From contig JAUCBJ010000654.1 in assembly GCA_032718475.1 (NCBI GenBank), positions 1 through 29,321 on the forward strand: a DNA stretch of 29,321 nt. The letters are read 5' to 3'. Source of the stretch: Nemertoderma westbladi (taxonomy: Eukaryota > Xenacoelomorpha > Nemertodermatida > Nemertodermatidae). Shown piece by piece: positions 20,519 to 29,321 of the stretch. The notes under the pieces were generated by a model, which was given only the letters and a program-made list of their open reading frames with translations, did not search any database and was not told the origin of the DNA. The number at the start of each line of letters is the position of its first letter. Position 1 is the first letter of the stretch. The translations under genes were made by a program, and so were the position numbers.

Positions 20519-21297
20519 CCCTATTGAAAAATCAGAGTAGACTAACTAAGCCCATGCCATTTACAGTGTAAATATTTGTTAAATTTGTTAAGTCTGAAGT
20601 ACTTTTGTAATCTACAATGTTTTAAAAATCGAGTACTAGATATTCCAAGTATTTATCAGTACTTAACAAATATACAAAAATATTTCCAATCCTTATTATA
20701 TTTGAAAAAATTTAGCAAATTTGACAAATTTTTAAGTGGAAATTATAACAAATTTGTGAAGTCATTTCATGGAATTACAGAGGGGGAGAATTTCCTACCT
20801 ACATAATATCCCGCTTTTTTTCAATTAAATTTGTCCAATAGAAGTGAAGTATATTGTAGGCCTACAAAGGATAGCAATGTTTTGGCGGGCATTCCATATC
20901 ATACTAGGCTTTGAAGATTTGTTGTATTGAACTGGTGGTACCAACTACAGGTTACTTTCTGTCAACAAGGACTACTATAATAAGGACTGCTGGCACATCA
21001 GATCTTCAGGTACCGCTAGTGGGGGCCATTCTGTATGTAATGCTGCAATTACACTGATACATGCAGTATACTGAATTTCCAATGCAGTCTCTATGGCAGT
21101 ATGGTAATAATTTTTATAGGCTGTGGCTGCTATTTCTTTGTTTTATACCAGTATACTGTTATAGTAGGCCCTACTGCTGTAGTAATTTAATACAGTAGGC
21201 CTAATAATGAATAAGGTGATATTAATTATTGCTGATTATTGCTGATAGTGATAGGCTGATAAGGGCCTAGTGGATAGCCTAGTCTAGTGATACTTAG

Positions 21298-21483
21298 AAG
21301 TGCTGTGTTGTTGGTTGCACTGGCAACAACTCTGGAAACACAGTGCGGACTGTTAAACTAAACCGCGTTCGGGTCGCCCAAACGCAGAAACGCGATCCGT
21401 GGATTGCTGCATCGCCCTGTAGGAAGGAGACTGACGGCTCTGCGCTGCGTATATCTCAGTATCGCACTCTGTACCGCATATGA
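21298..21483 (+). pseudogene. Possible THAP zinc-finger remnant
   Basis: From 21298 the frame reads KCCVVGCTGNNSGNTVRT, later QKRDPWIAASP, ending at a TGA (21481-21483). The start resembles a THAP domain (CX2-4C near the N terminus, an invariant Trp about 35-40 residues later). THAP domains are DNA-binding zinc fingers of P-element, Kolobok and related transposases. The second half (CX2H and AVPTIF-like end) is not found, and no start Met is in frame because a TAG directly precedes; that cttag could instead be a splice acceptor. The identification is tentative. Confidence 0.3.
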
Positions 21484-21894
21484 AAGTCGCTGGAGGTACT
21501 TACGACCATCGGTTCCGCCATTCCACTTCCATGGGGTCCCGATGGCTTGCGTTCCTGCACGCACCTCCTTCAGCCTTACGAGTAAGTCTGTAAGTTGCCG
21601 ATTCCGATTGAAATTCGGCAAATTTCTTACCTCAATGCAACAATGAGAAGGACCGTATCAGTTAGTTATGGTAAACTCGTTGCCGGTATCGATTTGTGGG
21701 TGGCTATTTTGGACGGATTGATCTAAGTCAGAGAGAACCTGAGAACTCTTGTGCACTGATATCTATAGATCTACGTTTCAGCACAGAGTTCTACCGACGA
21801 GAAACTCTCTCTGCATTACTGTCTCGGTTGTTATTATAACCAACTTTTCCAATGGCCACGACTGACAGAAGTCGTTGCTGCGTTTCGCCGTTCT

Positions 21895-21971
21895 CCGGAT
21901 TCAACCACTAAATAATGGTAATTTAAATAAGGCCCGCCTCACCAACTCGTTCGGAGAGTGGTTGAATCCGG
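21895..21971. repeat. 15-bp perfect inverted repeat with 47-base loop
   Basis: ccggattcaaccact (21895-21909) is exactly complementary to agtggttgaatccgg (21957-21971). The arms could form a cruciform or hairpin. The sequence vaguely resembles a tRNA T-arm word, but no tRNA fold is present. Confidence 0.85.
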
Positions 21972-22612
21972 TTTCTGAAAATATGAAGAGCCAGTTGGAG
22001 TTCTTGTCCCGTCATCTGGAACTTCATTGAGGCTCTAAAACGTACTCCAAGTCTGACTACCTGGTGGCGATACAGGGATTCCCGAAGATGCCGTATACGA
22101 TATTGAAACTTAGTGATTTTACCATCAGAACGAAAAATGAGATCTCTAAAACAGGCAGTAAATAGTCGAATCTTAAAATAATGGTGTATAAACATTATCT
22201 TAGTTAACTACTGGTGTGTGAACGTGCATTTATTTTATTCCGTATGTTTTAATGCGTCATTAAATAAAATTCAATCTGCCTTCAAGAAAGTACCTACACC
22301 TATGGTAGATACTGTTTAATTTGTTTTTGTTATACATTAATTTTTTATGGTTAATTATACTTGTTAACTATACAGCAATTTTATTATACGCCATTGTAGT
22401 ATGCACATCACAGCATTACATGCCAAGTGCACTTGGCAGTATTATGAGTTAACGACCCTTGTCGGCCTCAATTATCGCACTGATTTGCTTCGCTTGTAAA
22501 ACGAAGTCATTATACCACGACAAAGTTTTCAATGCCAACTACTACTTAACACGCAATGCTGTCAATAGTTATAGCGGCTGGTTTTTTCAAACCCCTCCTG
22601 TGAAAATGTATA

Positions 22613-22653
22613 AATGGAACATGTTTTACATTAAATGTAAAACATGTTCCATT
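22613..22653. repeat. 41-bp palindrome (20-bp perfect arms, 1-base centre)
   Basis: aatggaacatgttttacatt (22613-22632) is followed after one base by its exact reverse complement (22634-22653). An 11-base G run begins at 22678. Such a palindrome with almost no spacer is normally unstable, so it is either recent or the tip of a fold-back element. Confidence 0.9.
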
Positions 22654-23088
22654 CATTTAAATTAAATAAAGCAGATAGGGGGGGGGGGACGCAATAAAAA
22701 TTCATCCCTTACTAGGGGAAATTCGACGCAAATAACAGCTGATTACACTCAAATATAAAACTGTAACCTGTTTAAATGAATTACTTATGTTGACTCTTTG
22801 ATTTCTTGTTTAATTAGTCTTAGATACTATATTTGTTATTCTGATGCCTAAATTTGCTGATTTGAGAATTATAAATTAATAGATACATTGTGTTTTATTT
22901 CATTATTCATATTGTTTTAGTGTGAAACGCAATTTGTATTGTAATAAATGTTAAATAATAATTGATATATTATTTTTATTCGAAAATGAAAATTTATGAA
23001 ACTCAGGCAGATCAGGATCTATATATAATGACGTATAGATAAGACCGGTGAGATTCAGTCCGTCCATAGAAAGCAGCATATATGAGAT

Positions 23089-23294
23089 AGGAAGGCGTTC
23101 ATAAAGTAGCTCACGCAAATTTTACAGATTTTTGACCCCCCCCCCCCCCCCCCACCCTCTGTCACAAAGTGTCATGCAAGCTCGACCCCCCTACCCTCTG
23201 TAACAATTGTAAATTTGTAGGCTTAATACCCCCAAACAATACCCCCCCCCCCCCCCCCCCCCCTCTGTGCGTGACAATTTATGAACGCCCCCTA
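23089..23294. mobile_element. MITE-like element with poly(C) tracts
   Basis: The left end reads ggaaggcgttcataaa...tcacgca and the right end, reversed, reads gggggcgttcataaat...tcacgca. These are terminal inverted repeats sharing ggcgttcataaa and tcacgc. Inside are two long C runs (18 C at 23136-23153, 22 C at 23242-23263), each next to a ccctctgt(c/g) word, with a third degenerate copy at about 23186-23202. It has no coding capacity. Target duplication is not clear. Confidence 0.65.
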
Positions 23295-23842
23295 GGCACC
23301 TTTTACGGAGAGATACTCGTCTCTATACCGCCTTAAAACGACTCGACCTGGTATCATTAAAGTGCTAGATCGGTATATCACAAATAATAAATAACAAGAA
23401 TATAATAAAACGTATTACAATATTTGAGTATTTCACTTACATTAAAGTACGGCACCTAAACAATGACAAATAAAAATTAGATTCATCTTGATGTTTCATT
23501 AAAAATTGGAAGAATGTAACACCTGTACAGTCACCATATATTTCGAAGTCAATACAATTTTATATTTTCAAATTACATGGTTGAGACATACTAATCTTTC
23601 TAAGTGCCTCTTTAAAACTTGTTATACCCTCTAAAACTAAGTAGTTGTACATATAAATACATTCAAAGCCCTTGCTAGAAACTTTCTAAGCTTTCAAAGT
23701 ATATGCATTAAACTTGCTATACTTAGTAGAACTACCTAGTTGCACCTACAGATATGTTAAGTACTTACAACATACTTGGTCCACACCATTGCTAAAACTT
23801 AAAAGGCTAGCTTTGCAAATATCGCAAGTTATTTAAATAGGG

Positions 23843-25446
23843 AAGTGAGACGTTAGTGCCCACGAGTCATTAGTGCACGGGAACCATGTCTGCAAGTGAG
23901 ACGTTAGTGCCCGCGAGTCATTAGTGCCCGAGGACCTTGCCTGCAAGTAAGACGTTAGTGACCACGAGTCATTAGTGCCCGAGGGCCTTGTTTGCAAGTG
24001 AGACGTTAGTACCCGCGAGTCATTAGTGCCCGAGGACCTAAGCCTGCAAGTGAGACGTTAGTGCCTGCAAGTCATTAGTGCTCGGAAACCATTTCTGCGA
24101 GTAAGACGTTAGTGCCCGCGAGTCATTAGTGCTCGGAAACCATGTCTGCAAGTAAGACGTTAGTGCCCGCGAGTCATTAGTGCTCGGAAACCATGTCTGC
24201 GAGTAAGACATTATTGCCCGCGAGTCATTAGTGCCCGGAAACCATGTCTGCAAGTAAGACGTTAGTGCCCGCGAGTCATTAGTGCTCGGAAACCATGTCT
24301 GCGAGTAAGACGTTATTGCCCGCGAGTCATTAGTGCCCGGAAACCATGTCTGCGAGTAAGATGTTAGAGCCCGCGAGTCATTAGTGCCCCCGAAACCATG
24401 TCTGCGAGTAAGATGTTAGTGCACACGAGTCATTAGTGCCCGGAAACCATGTCTGCAAGTAAGACGTTAGTGCCCGCGAGTCATTAGTGCTCGGAAACCA
24501 TGTCTGCGAGTAAGACGTTATTGCCCGCGAGTCATTAGTGCCCGGAAACCATGTCTGCAAGTAAGACGTTAGTGCCCGCGAGTCATTAGTGCTCGGAAAC
24601 CATGTCTGCGAGTAAGACGTTATTGCCCGCGAGTCATTAGTGCCCGGAAACCATGTCTGCGAGTAAGATGTTAGAGCCCGCGAGTCATTAGTGCCCGGAA
24701 ACCATGTCTGCGAGTAAGATGTTAGTGCCCACGAGTCATTAGTGCCCGGAAACCATGTGCGCAAGTAAGACGTTAGTGCCCACGAGTCATTAGTGCCCGG
24801 AAAACATGTCTGCGAGTAAGACGTTAGTGCCCGCGAGTCATTAGTGCCCGGAAACCATGTCTGCAAGTAAGACGTTAGTGCCCGCGAGTTATTAGTGACC
24901 GGAAACCATGTCTGCAAGTAAGACGTTAGTGCCCGCAAGTCATTAGTGCCCGGAAACCATGTCTGCGAGTAAGACGTTAGTGCCCGCGAGTCATTAGTGC
25001 CCTAGGACCTTGTCTGCTAGTGAGACGTTAGTGCCCGCGAGTCATTAGTGCCCGAGGACCTGGTCTGCAAGTAAGACGTTAGTGCCCGAGGACCTTGTTT
25101 GCAAGTGAGACGTTAGTGCCCGCGAGTCATTAGTGCCCGAGGACCTTGCCTGCAAGTGAGACGTTAGTGCCCGCGAGTCATTAGTGCCCGAGGACCTTGT
25201 CTGCAAGTGAGACGTTAGTGCCCACGAGTCTTTAGTGCCCGAGGACCTTGTCTACAAGTAAGAGTTTAGTGCCAGCGAGTCATTAGTGCCCGAGAACCTT
25301 GCCTGCAAGTGAGACGTTAGTGCCCGCGAGTCTTTAGTGCCCGAGGACCTTGTCTACAAGTAAGAGTTTAGTGCCAGCGAGTCATTAGTGCCCGAGAACC
25401 TTGCCTGCAAGTGAGACGTTAGTGCCCACGAATCATTAGTCCCCGC
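23843..25446. repeat. 51-bp satellite array, right block (about 31 monomers)
   Basis: The first four monomers (23843-24045) continue the left block and match 17545-17747. From about 24060 to 24990 a second subfamily dominates, with gctcggaaaccatgtctgcgagtaag in place of gaggaccttgcctgcaagtgag. It has its own higher-order order, for example the pair (gctcggaaacc..., attgcccgcgag...) recurring at 24282, 24489 and 24591. After 24995 the first subfamily returns, with a duplicated 102-bp pair at about 25225-25430. The array stops at 25446, just before a LINE fragment. Confidence 0.93.
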
Positions 25447-25489
25447 ACTGAATTTGGAAGTTAGTATAAGGTTATATAGTATACTTATT

Positions 25490-26140
25490 CATCATGTACG
25501 CATACGACATTGTTACTTATATCAAACGCGCGGCCATTAACATTGCGGAGATCATTATTCTGTTATTCGCCGACGATTTATTGTTTTACAGTAACTCTAG
25601 AGAAGCTATCCAGGCTGGTCTAGACGCCGTGTCTGCCTGGGCAACCGCGAACGGCCTCGAGGTTAATCTTAGTAAGACCGCCGTAATGAAGTTTAGACGC
25701 GGTGGTCGTCTGGCTGCCGCTGATACATTTACCTATAATGGCAAAGTTGTGAAAATTACGAACTCATATAAATATTTAGGGGTTACCTTTCAGACTACAT
25801 TAAAGTTCACAACCCATATAACTACATACAGTTCTCGCAAAGGCGATCACGGCAATTCACTATATTCCGAACCCGAAATTACTATCTGTTCGGACTGCCA
25901 TCAAGTTGTTTAAACTGAAAGTAATTCCTATGGCTACATACGGTATCAGAGAAACATGGCCACATCTGTCTACTGCAAACCTACACACTCTGGACAGGAT
26001 CAAAACGTCATTTTTAAAGAGAGTATTGGGGCTCCACAAGACAACTCAAAATAGACTATGTTAAACGAACTACCCCAGCCTAACCAATAAAGACACAAAA
26101 CTGCTCTATTTACTAGACGGGGCAATCAGGAGCGTATAAT
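25490..26140 (+). pseudogene. LINE reverse transcriptase fragment (FADD type)
   Basis: The frame opening at 25494 gives ILLFADDLLFYS (catalytic Asp pair codons about 25569-25574), then NGLEVNLSKTAVMKF and YKYLGVTFQTTLKF, typical of the RT palm and following region of non-LTR elements. Near 25840 the frame shifts by one base, and the continuation reads KLKVIPMATYGIRETW and FLKRVLGLHKTT, the conserved thumb-side blocks. A stop follows at about 26060. The 5' part is missing, and the fragment starts within about 45 bases of the satellite edge. It differs clearly from the YADD element at 13534-14485, so two LINE clades are present. Confidence 0.8.
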
Positions 26141-28175
26141 TACTAATGTAGGGTTCAGGTACGGAAACCCACTACTTACCGTTGGATGGCGCTAATCTGC
26201 CGTCCGCTAATATATTTTACTAAATTTCTACGACTCCTTCTAAATTCTCGTTCCTTTCTCTACCAATTGCTCGATAGAGAGCTAACTGTTCGAATATATG
26301 AGCCACGCGGGAATAACCAAAACAATAAACCCGAATCGGCTCCCTAAGCTGACTTAAAACGAGTGTGAGAGATTTGACACTCAGAGTGTATTCTATAGCC
26401 TAATATTACTGTAAAATTGCGCTTACAACTACGTCCTTTCTAATCGCATCTAATCGCAATACTGGGGTTCCCTAACGGAATGTGTGAATGTGAGAATATT
26501 TAAATAATCAAAAAATTGATGCAGCGTTTATTTTGGGACTCAGGCTTATCTGCGGCTGGCTTTAGGCCAGCAATTTACTGATGCGCGCTGCGTACTGTAT
26601 ACTACGATGTGAATTTTGTCCGCTAATTCAAATAACCGCCCAGCGTGAATAGTGTACGGTACTCTAAATTTATTACCTAACTACCCTCCGCTATGCAGCG
26701 TACAAATTCTTAATTTTACTAATTAATTTCAGTCACAAATATGTAACGGCGTACTAATTACTAAGTATTCCAGAATGCGTAATTCTAAATTATTACGCAA
26801 CGGGTCACACTAGCAACAGCCTAAAATACCGTATTATTTTCGACCTAATCAGAAATTAATTACAGTAAGCTAAGAAATAGAAATCAATCAAAGGGAAAGA
26901 GCACCTATCCAAGCATTCGTGATTTATTAGGCACACTTTAGTAACGCACCAATCAGCATTCAAACAACAATCGCAATCTACAGTTTAGCTAGCAATTCAC
27001 AACTCGCAACTCGCAACGTAAAGGATGCAGATCTCTCCCGGCTACGTCTAGGCTTCCTAACTAACCCAATTCCCGTCCCCCTAATACTACAAAATAGAGA
27101 CAAAACCTGGATCATCAGCCCCTAATTGCCGAGCCGGCGTACCTGACCCACTCTACGCTGCAACTTGCGCGCAATAGTAATCCCCCCAATGTTGCTTGTC
27201 TTTGAATCCTCCGCACTCCCGTCGTCGCTAACCCCCCGATGCGCCCGCCGCGCTTACCGGTACCCTAGCCCTCCATCAGAATGAGTAGCTACCGTAGCGG
27301 CACATGCAAATCACAAAAGTCTGACAGTCTGAGAAATCCCGTAGGATTATTGTCGAAAGGAATCACATAGAACCATTTACTAAAGGGTAGAAATCATAGT
27401 TCCAACTTGTAATTAACAGCGATCATTGAGATTGATTGAGAAACACAATAAGAATCAAACAGAAATTGCAAATTTAGCGAATCATTGCAAGAAATCAAAA
27501 AGGGCAGTAATTTACACAGAAAAACTAAGCATCGAATAATAGTTGAAGGTGAGCTGTGTGGGGTGTGGTGGATGACTAAGGATGTGTAAGCTGTGCAGAC
27601 AATGGAAGTACGCCAATTTATAGGTGATTTGAGAAGGGTGATGCAATCGATCTCTCATTGGCTCCCCAATCCGAGCTAACATTAGACCAGCCTGGAAGCA
27701 GTTAGGCCAATAAGAGAGCCGGATTGTGGGCCTATAGCTCCCTGAAATCGTAAATTGCCACCATATAAGGTAATTTTCCCGATGCTTAATTTGGCGGTAC
27801 TAATAATATCATGCACAAATATAAATTTAGCGCAATTATAGAGAAATTAAAACCAATAGCTAGCCTCATCAAGGCTAATAACGGCAAGCCCAGATCCAGG
27901 GTCCAACAAGGACTTGCTACCCTGGAACTATCTACTTATATCCTATTACAAAACTACATAGGTAGGGCTACATACTATACAAAATGGATGAGTTCAAAAT
28001 ATATGGGCGTTTCAACTTCCTTATCTAAATATCATTGCGCATTATGCCTTATCTAAATAATTATACTGCATCACGGACTAATATATGATACTATATAATG
28101 AACTAATATATTATACTGTATAATGGACTAACATTATTATACTGTATAACGGACTAATATATTACGTAATGTAGG
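26141..28175. other. About 2 kb of non-coding sequence inside the LINE
   Basis: This stretch separates the RT part from the C-terminal part of the LINE. It contains a C-rich patch (27170-27280), an ATGCAAAT octamer (27304-27311), several CCAAT words around 27612-27711 and a TATAAGG near 27764, but no credible ORF. The 9-mer taatgtagg occurs at 26143 and 28168, near the two edges, and might be a target duplication of an inserted element. No terminal inverted repeats were found. Confidence 0.4.
28062..28164. repeat. Short tandem repeat, about four 25-bp units
   Basis: The word tactgtataa(t/c)ggactaatatatta recurs about four times with small variations (start words at about 28064, 28089, 28115 and 28141). 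It is AT-rich and probably slippage-generated. Confidence 0.7.
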
Positions 28176-28560
28176 TACAGCGCCATATACCGTAACAGAC
28201 TAGCTCTAGCACTAACTGGTGAAAAAAACCTAGTAATCGACATCGCGGAACAATTAAACTTACCCCATACAGCGGCATATCTGCAGTACCCACAAATAGT
28301 TAATTACAAAATGACTGAAATCCCACCAGAGTTTTTCAGTTCAATTGCGTTCCAGAATAGACGATGGACGGGACCAAACTATAGTATAATAACCGACATG
28401 TTATTACTAGATTCTCAGTCCACGGCTTCCATTTCCGAATATGTTGCACGAAGGGATTCCACCAACAACCCGCTGACAGCTGTGTGTGTAATTTATGTGG
28501 TGAGGCCGCACCGCTATATCACCTCATCGTCTGTTCCAGAAATACGAAACCGTAACTGCC
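28176..28560 (+). pseudogene. C-terminal part of the LINE ORF with CCHC-type motif
   Basis: The frame reads YRNRLALALTGEKNLV, AEQLNLPHTAAYLQY, then EIPPEFFSSIAFQNRRW. It shifts by one base near 28470 and continues as CVCNLCGEAAPLYHLIVC and a short tail with a TAA at about 28556. The C-x-C-x2-C ... H-x4-C pattern is the zinc-binding motif found at the C terminus of several LINE families. This is very likely the end of the same element as 25490-26140. An AATAAATAAA near 28691 would then be its 3' UTR signal. Confidence 0.7.
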
Positions 28561-28845
28561 TGGGCTTCATTATAAATCCGCTACACAAATTTATAACTCT
28601 TTTATCTGATGGTTTTTATATTTATTTTATCATTTTGTGCTAATAATTTTAATGCAATTGTGTACAGTAGTCGGTGCCAAACTTTGGCTTAATAAATAAA
28701 TATTATAAGGCAATCCGTTTTTCTTCTTACTTATAGTGAGTTATACCCCATTCAACCAAAGTCATTGACAATGGCCTCCTCCATTAACATACACTAATTC
28801 AATTAACTAAAAGTACTAAAACTTTACTTTTAATACGTCGACAAA
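28561..28845. other. Probable LINE 3' UTR and AT-rich spacer
   Basis: It is AT-rich, with aataaataaat at about 28691-28701, and no ORF. Nothing else is recognised. Confidence 0.35.
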
Positions 28846-28950
28846 ATGTTTGAAGTTGAAGAAAGTAACGACTCGTTTGCATCTCAGCAGGAGCTAAAGA
28901 AGCGGGAAATGTCTTTCTGGCCTGTTCTATTTATTACATTTACTTACTAA
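28846..28950 (+). CDS. Small hypothetical ORF (34 aa)
   Basis: An ATG in a fair context (gacaaaATG) opens a 34-codon frame. It is acidic and Gln/Lys-rich at first (EESNDSFASQQELKKRE) and hydrophobic at the end, with stop at 28948-28950. The composition of the first half looks protein-like and could be a first exon or N-terminal fragment. No family is recognised and length alone gives no support. Confidence 0.2.
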   Translation: MFEVEESNDSFASQQELKKREMSFWPVLFITFTY

Positions 28951-28956
28951 GTTACT

Positions 28957-29212
28957 AGGCGGGCACTAATATCTCGCGGGCACTAATGTGTCGTGGGGAC
29001 TAATGTCTCGCGGGCACTAACGTCCCATGGGACATTAGTGCCCGCGATAATGCGACGAAGTGACCGCGGGCACTAAAGGTACGGAGACATTAGTGCCCGC
29101 GGGCACTAAAGGTACTGAGTACTTTGAGATATTAGTGCCCGCGGGCACTAAAGGTACTGAGACATTAGTGCCCACGGGCACTAATGTCTCGCGGGTACTA
29201 ACGTCCCAAGAC
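28957..29212. repeat. Palindromic cluster built from the satellite core motif
   Basis: The satellite word GAGACRTTAGTGCCCGC occurs here several times, in both orientations. Palindromes include 29010-29045 (36 bp, one mismatch per arm pair, centre 29027/29028), TTAGTGCCCGCGGGCACTAA at 29090-29109 and again at 29132-29151, and 29159-29190 (15-bp arms, 2-base centre). A ggtac(t)gag word separates units. Unlike the main array, the copies are head to head and the 51-bp spacing is absent. Confidence 0.85.
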
Positions 29213-29321
29213 CGGTAGATCGGAGCTACTGTATGTTTACTCTGCTGTTGTTTGGCATCTGGCTGGAGTGGGTGGGTTTTAATATCTGTAAGTGTGTTTG
29301 ATAAATAATAAAGCAAGAAGT
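29213..29321. other. Window end, non-coding
   Basis: No ORF is visible in the plus direction. An AATAAA is at 29307-29312. Nothing else can be assigned before the window stops. Confidence 0.3.

Larger units (their letters stand above)
20519..23842. mobile_element. 3324-bp insertion splitting a satellite monomer
   Basis: The left array ends ...gcctgcAA, the insertion starts CCCTATTGAAAAATC and ends in AATAGGG, and the array resumes AAgtgagacg in exact phase. The terminal words are inverted repeats matching at 12 of 15 positions. A 2-bp AA duplication would explain the flanks. Both ends carry many short aagtactt / aaacttg(c/t)tatac words, like subterminal repeats of DNA transposons. Inside there is no intact transposase: only a THAP-like remnant (21298-21483), two strong inverted repeats and a MITE. 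It may be a decayed or non-autonomous DNA transposon, or a composite. Confidence 0.65.

Noticed and set aside
21895-21971. tRNA gene suggested by ggttgaatccgg
   Set aside because: No A box, acceptor stem or cloverleaf can be built; the word belongs to a simple inverted repeat.
15341-25446. CRISPR-like array
   Set aside because: There are no unique spacers; the whole 51-bp unit is repeated, and the surroundings are animal retroelements.
27811-28056. 81-aa plus-strand ORF
   Set aside because: No recognisable domain, ordinary length for chance in AT-rich DNA, and it lies in the non-coding block that splits a LINE.

Overview
The window looks like repeat-rich, AT-rich intergenic DNA of an animal, most likely a marine invertebrate. 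The evidence is a mix of Ty3/gypsy, BEL/Pao and several non-LTR (LINE) fragments, MITE-like DNA elements, a long satellite array, and recurrent taggcctac-type words. The species cannot be fixed from sequence alone. I see no convincing host gene, tRNA, rRNA or CRISPR array. Almost everything is mobile-element or satellite sequence, much of it broken.

Layout. 1-2254 (minus) is a long coding region with the second half of a Ulp1/SENP-type cysteine protease domain, then a coiled coil and low-complexity tails. It reads open to both ends except for two single-base frame changes. It abuts, head to head, a 5'-truncated Ty3/gypsy pol fragment (2266-3930, plus) with a polypurine tract and the start of a 3' LTR (3962-4196). 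That LTR abuts a BEL/Pao integrase fragment (4197-5297, plus) with a possible 3' LTR. A 164-bp repeat dimer and a leader region follow. Next is the largest coding unit: a 99-aa ORF overlapping a 1321-aa ORF (6967-11218, plus), probably one ~1.4-kaa protein split by one extra base. It carries three CCHC-like zinc knuckles and a very basic C terminus. It resembles a giant Gag or nucleocapsid-like protein with no polymerase beside it, and I do not recognise it.

11219-13533 is non-coding, with two 31-bp repeats carrying RFX X-box-like palindromes. 13534-14485 (minus) is a decayed CR1/L2-like LINE reverse transcriptase. 15341-25446 is a 51-bp satellite array of about 130 monomers, organised in higher-order repeats (663 bp and 1334 bp). 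Each 51-bp monomer appears to be an old trimer of a 17-bp unit. The array is interrupted by a 3324-bp insertion (20519-23842) that splits one monomer between CCCTATT-type inverted ends; an unoccupied copy of the target is still present in the same array. The insertion holds a possible THAP zinc-finger remnant, two strong inverted repeats and a poly(C)-bearing MITE. 25490-28560 (plus) is a second, different LINE fragment split by about 2 kb. At 28957-29212 the core motif of the satellite reappears as head-to-head palindromes.

The genes do not form a pathway; the region reads as a nested graveyard of elements around a recently amplified satellite. The two items most likely to be new are the giant Gag-like protein and the satellite together with its palindromic outlier cluster.
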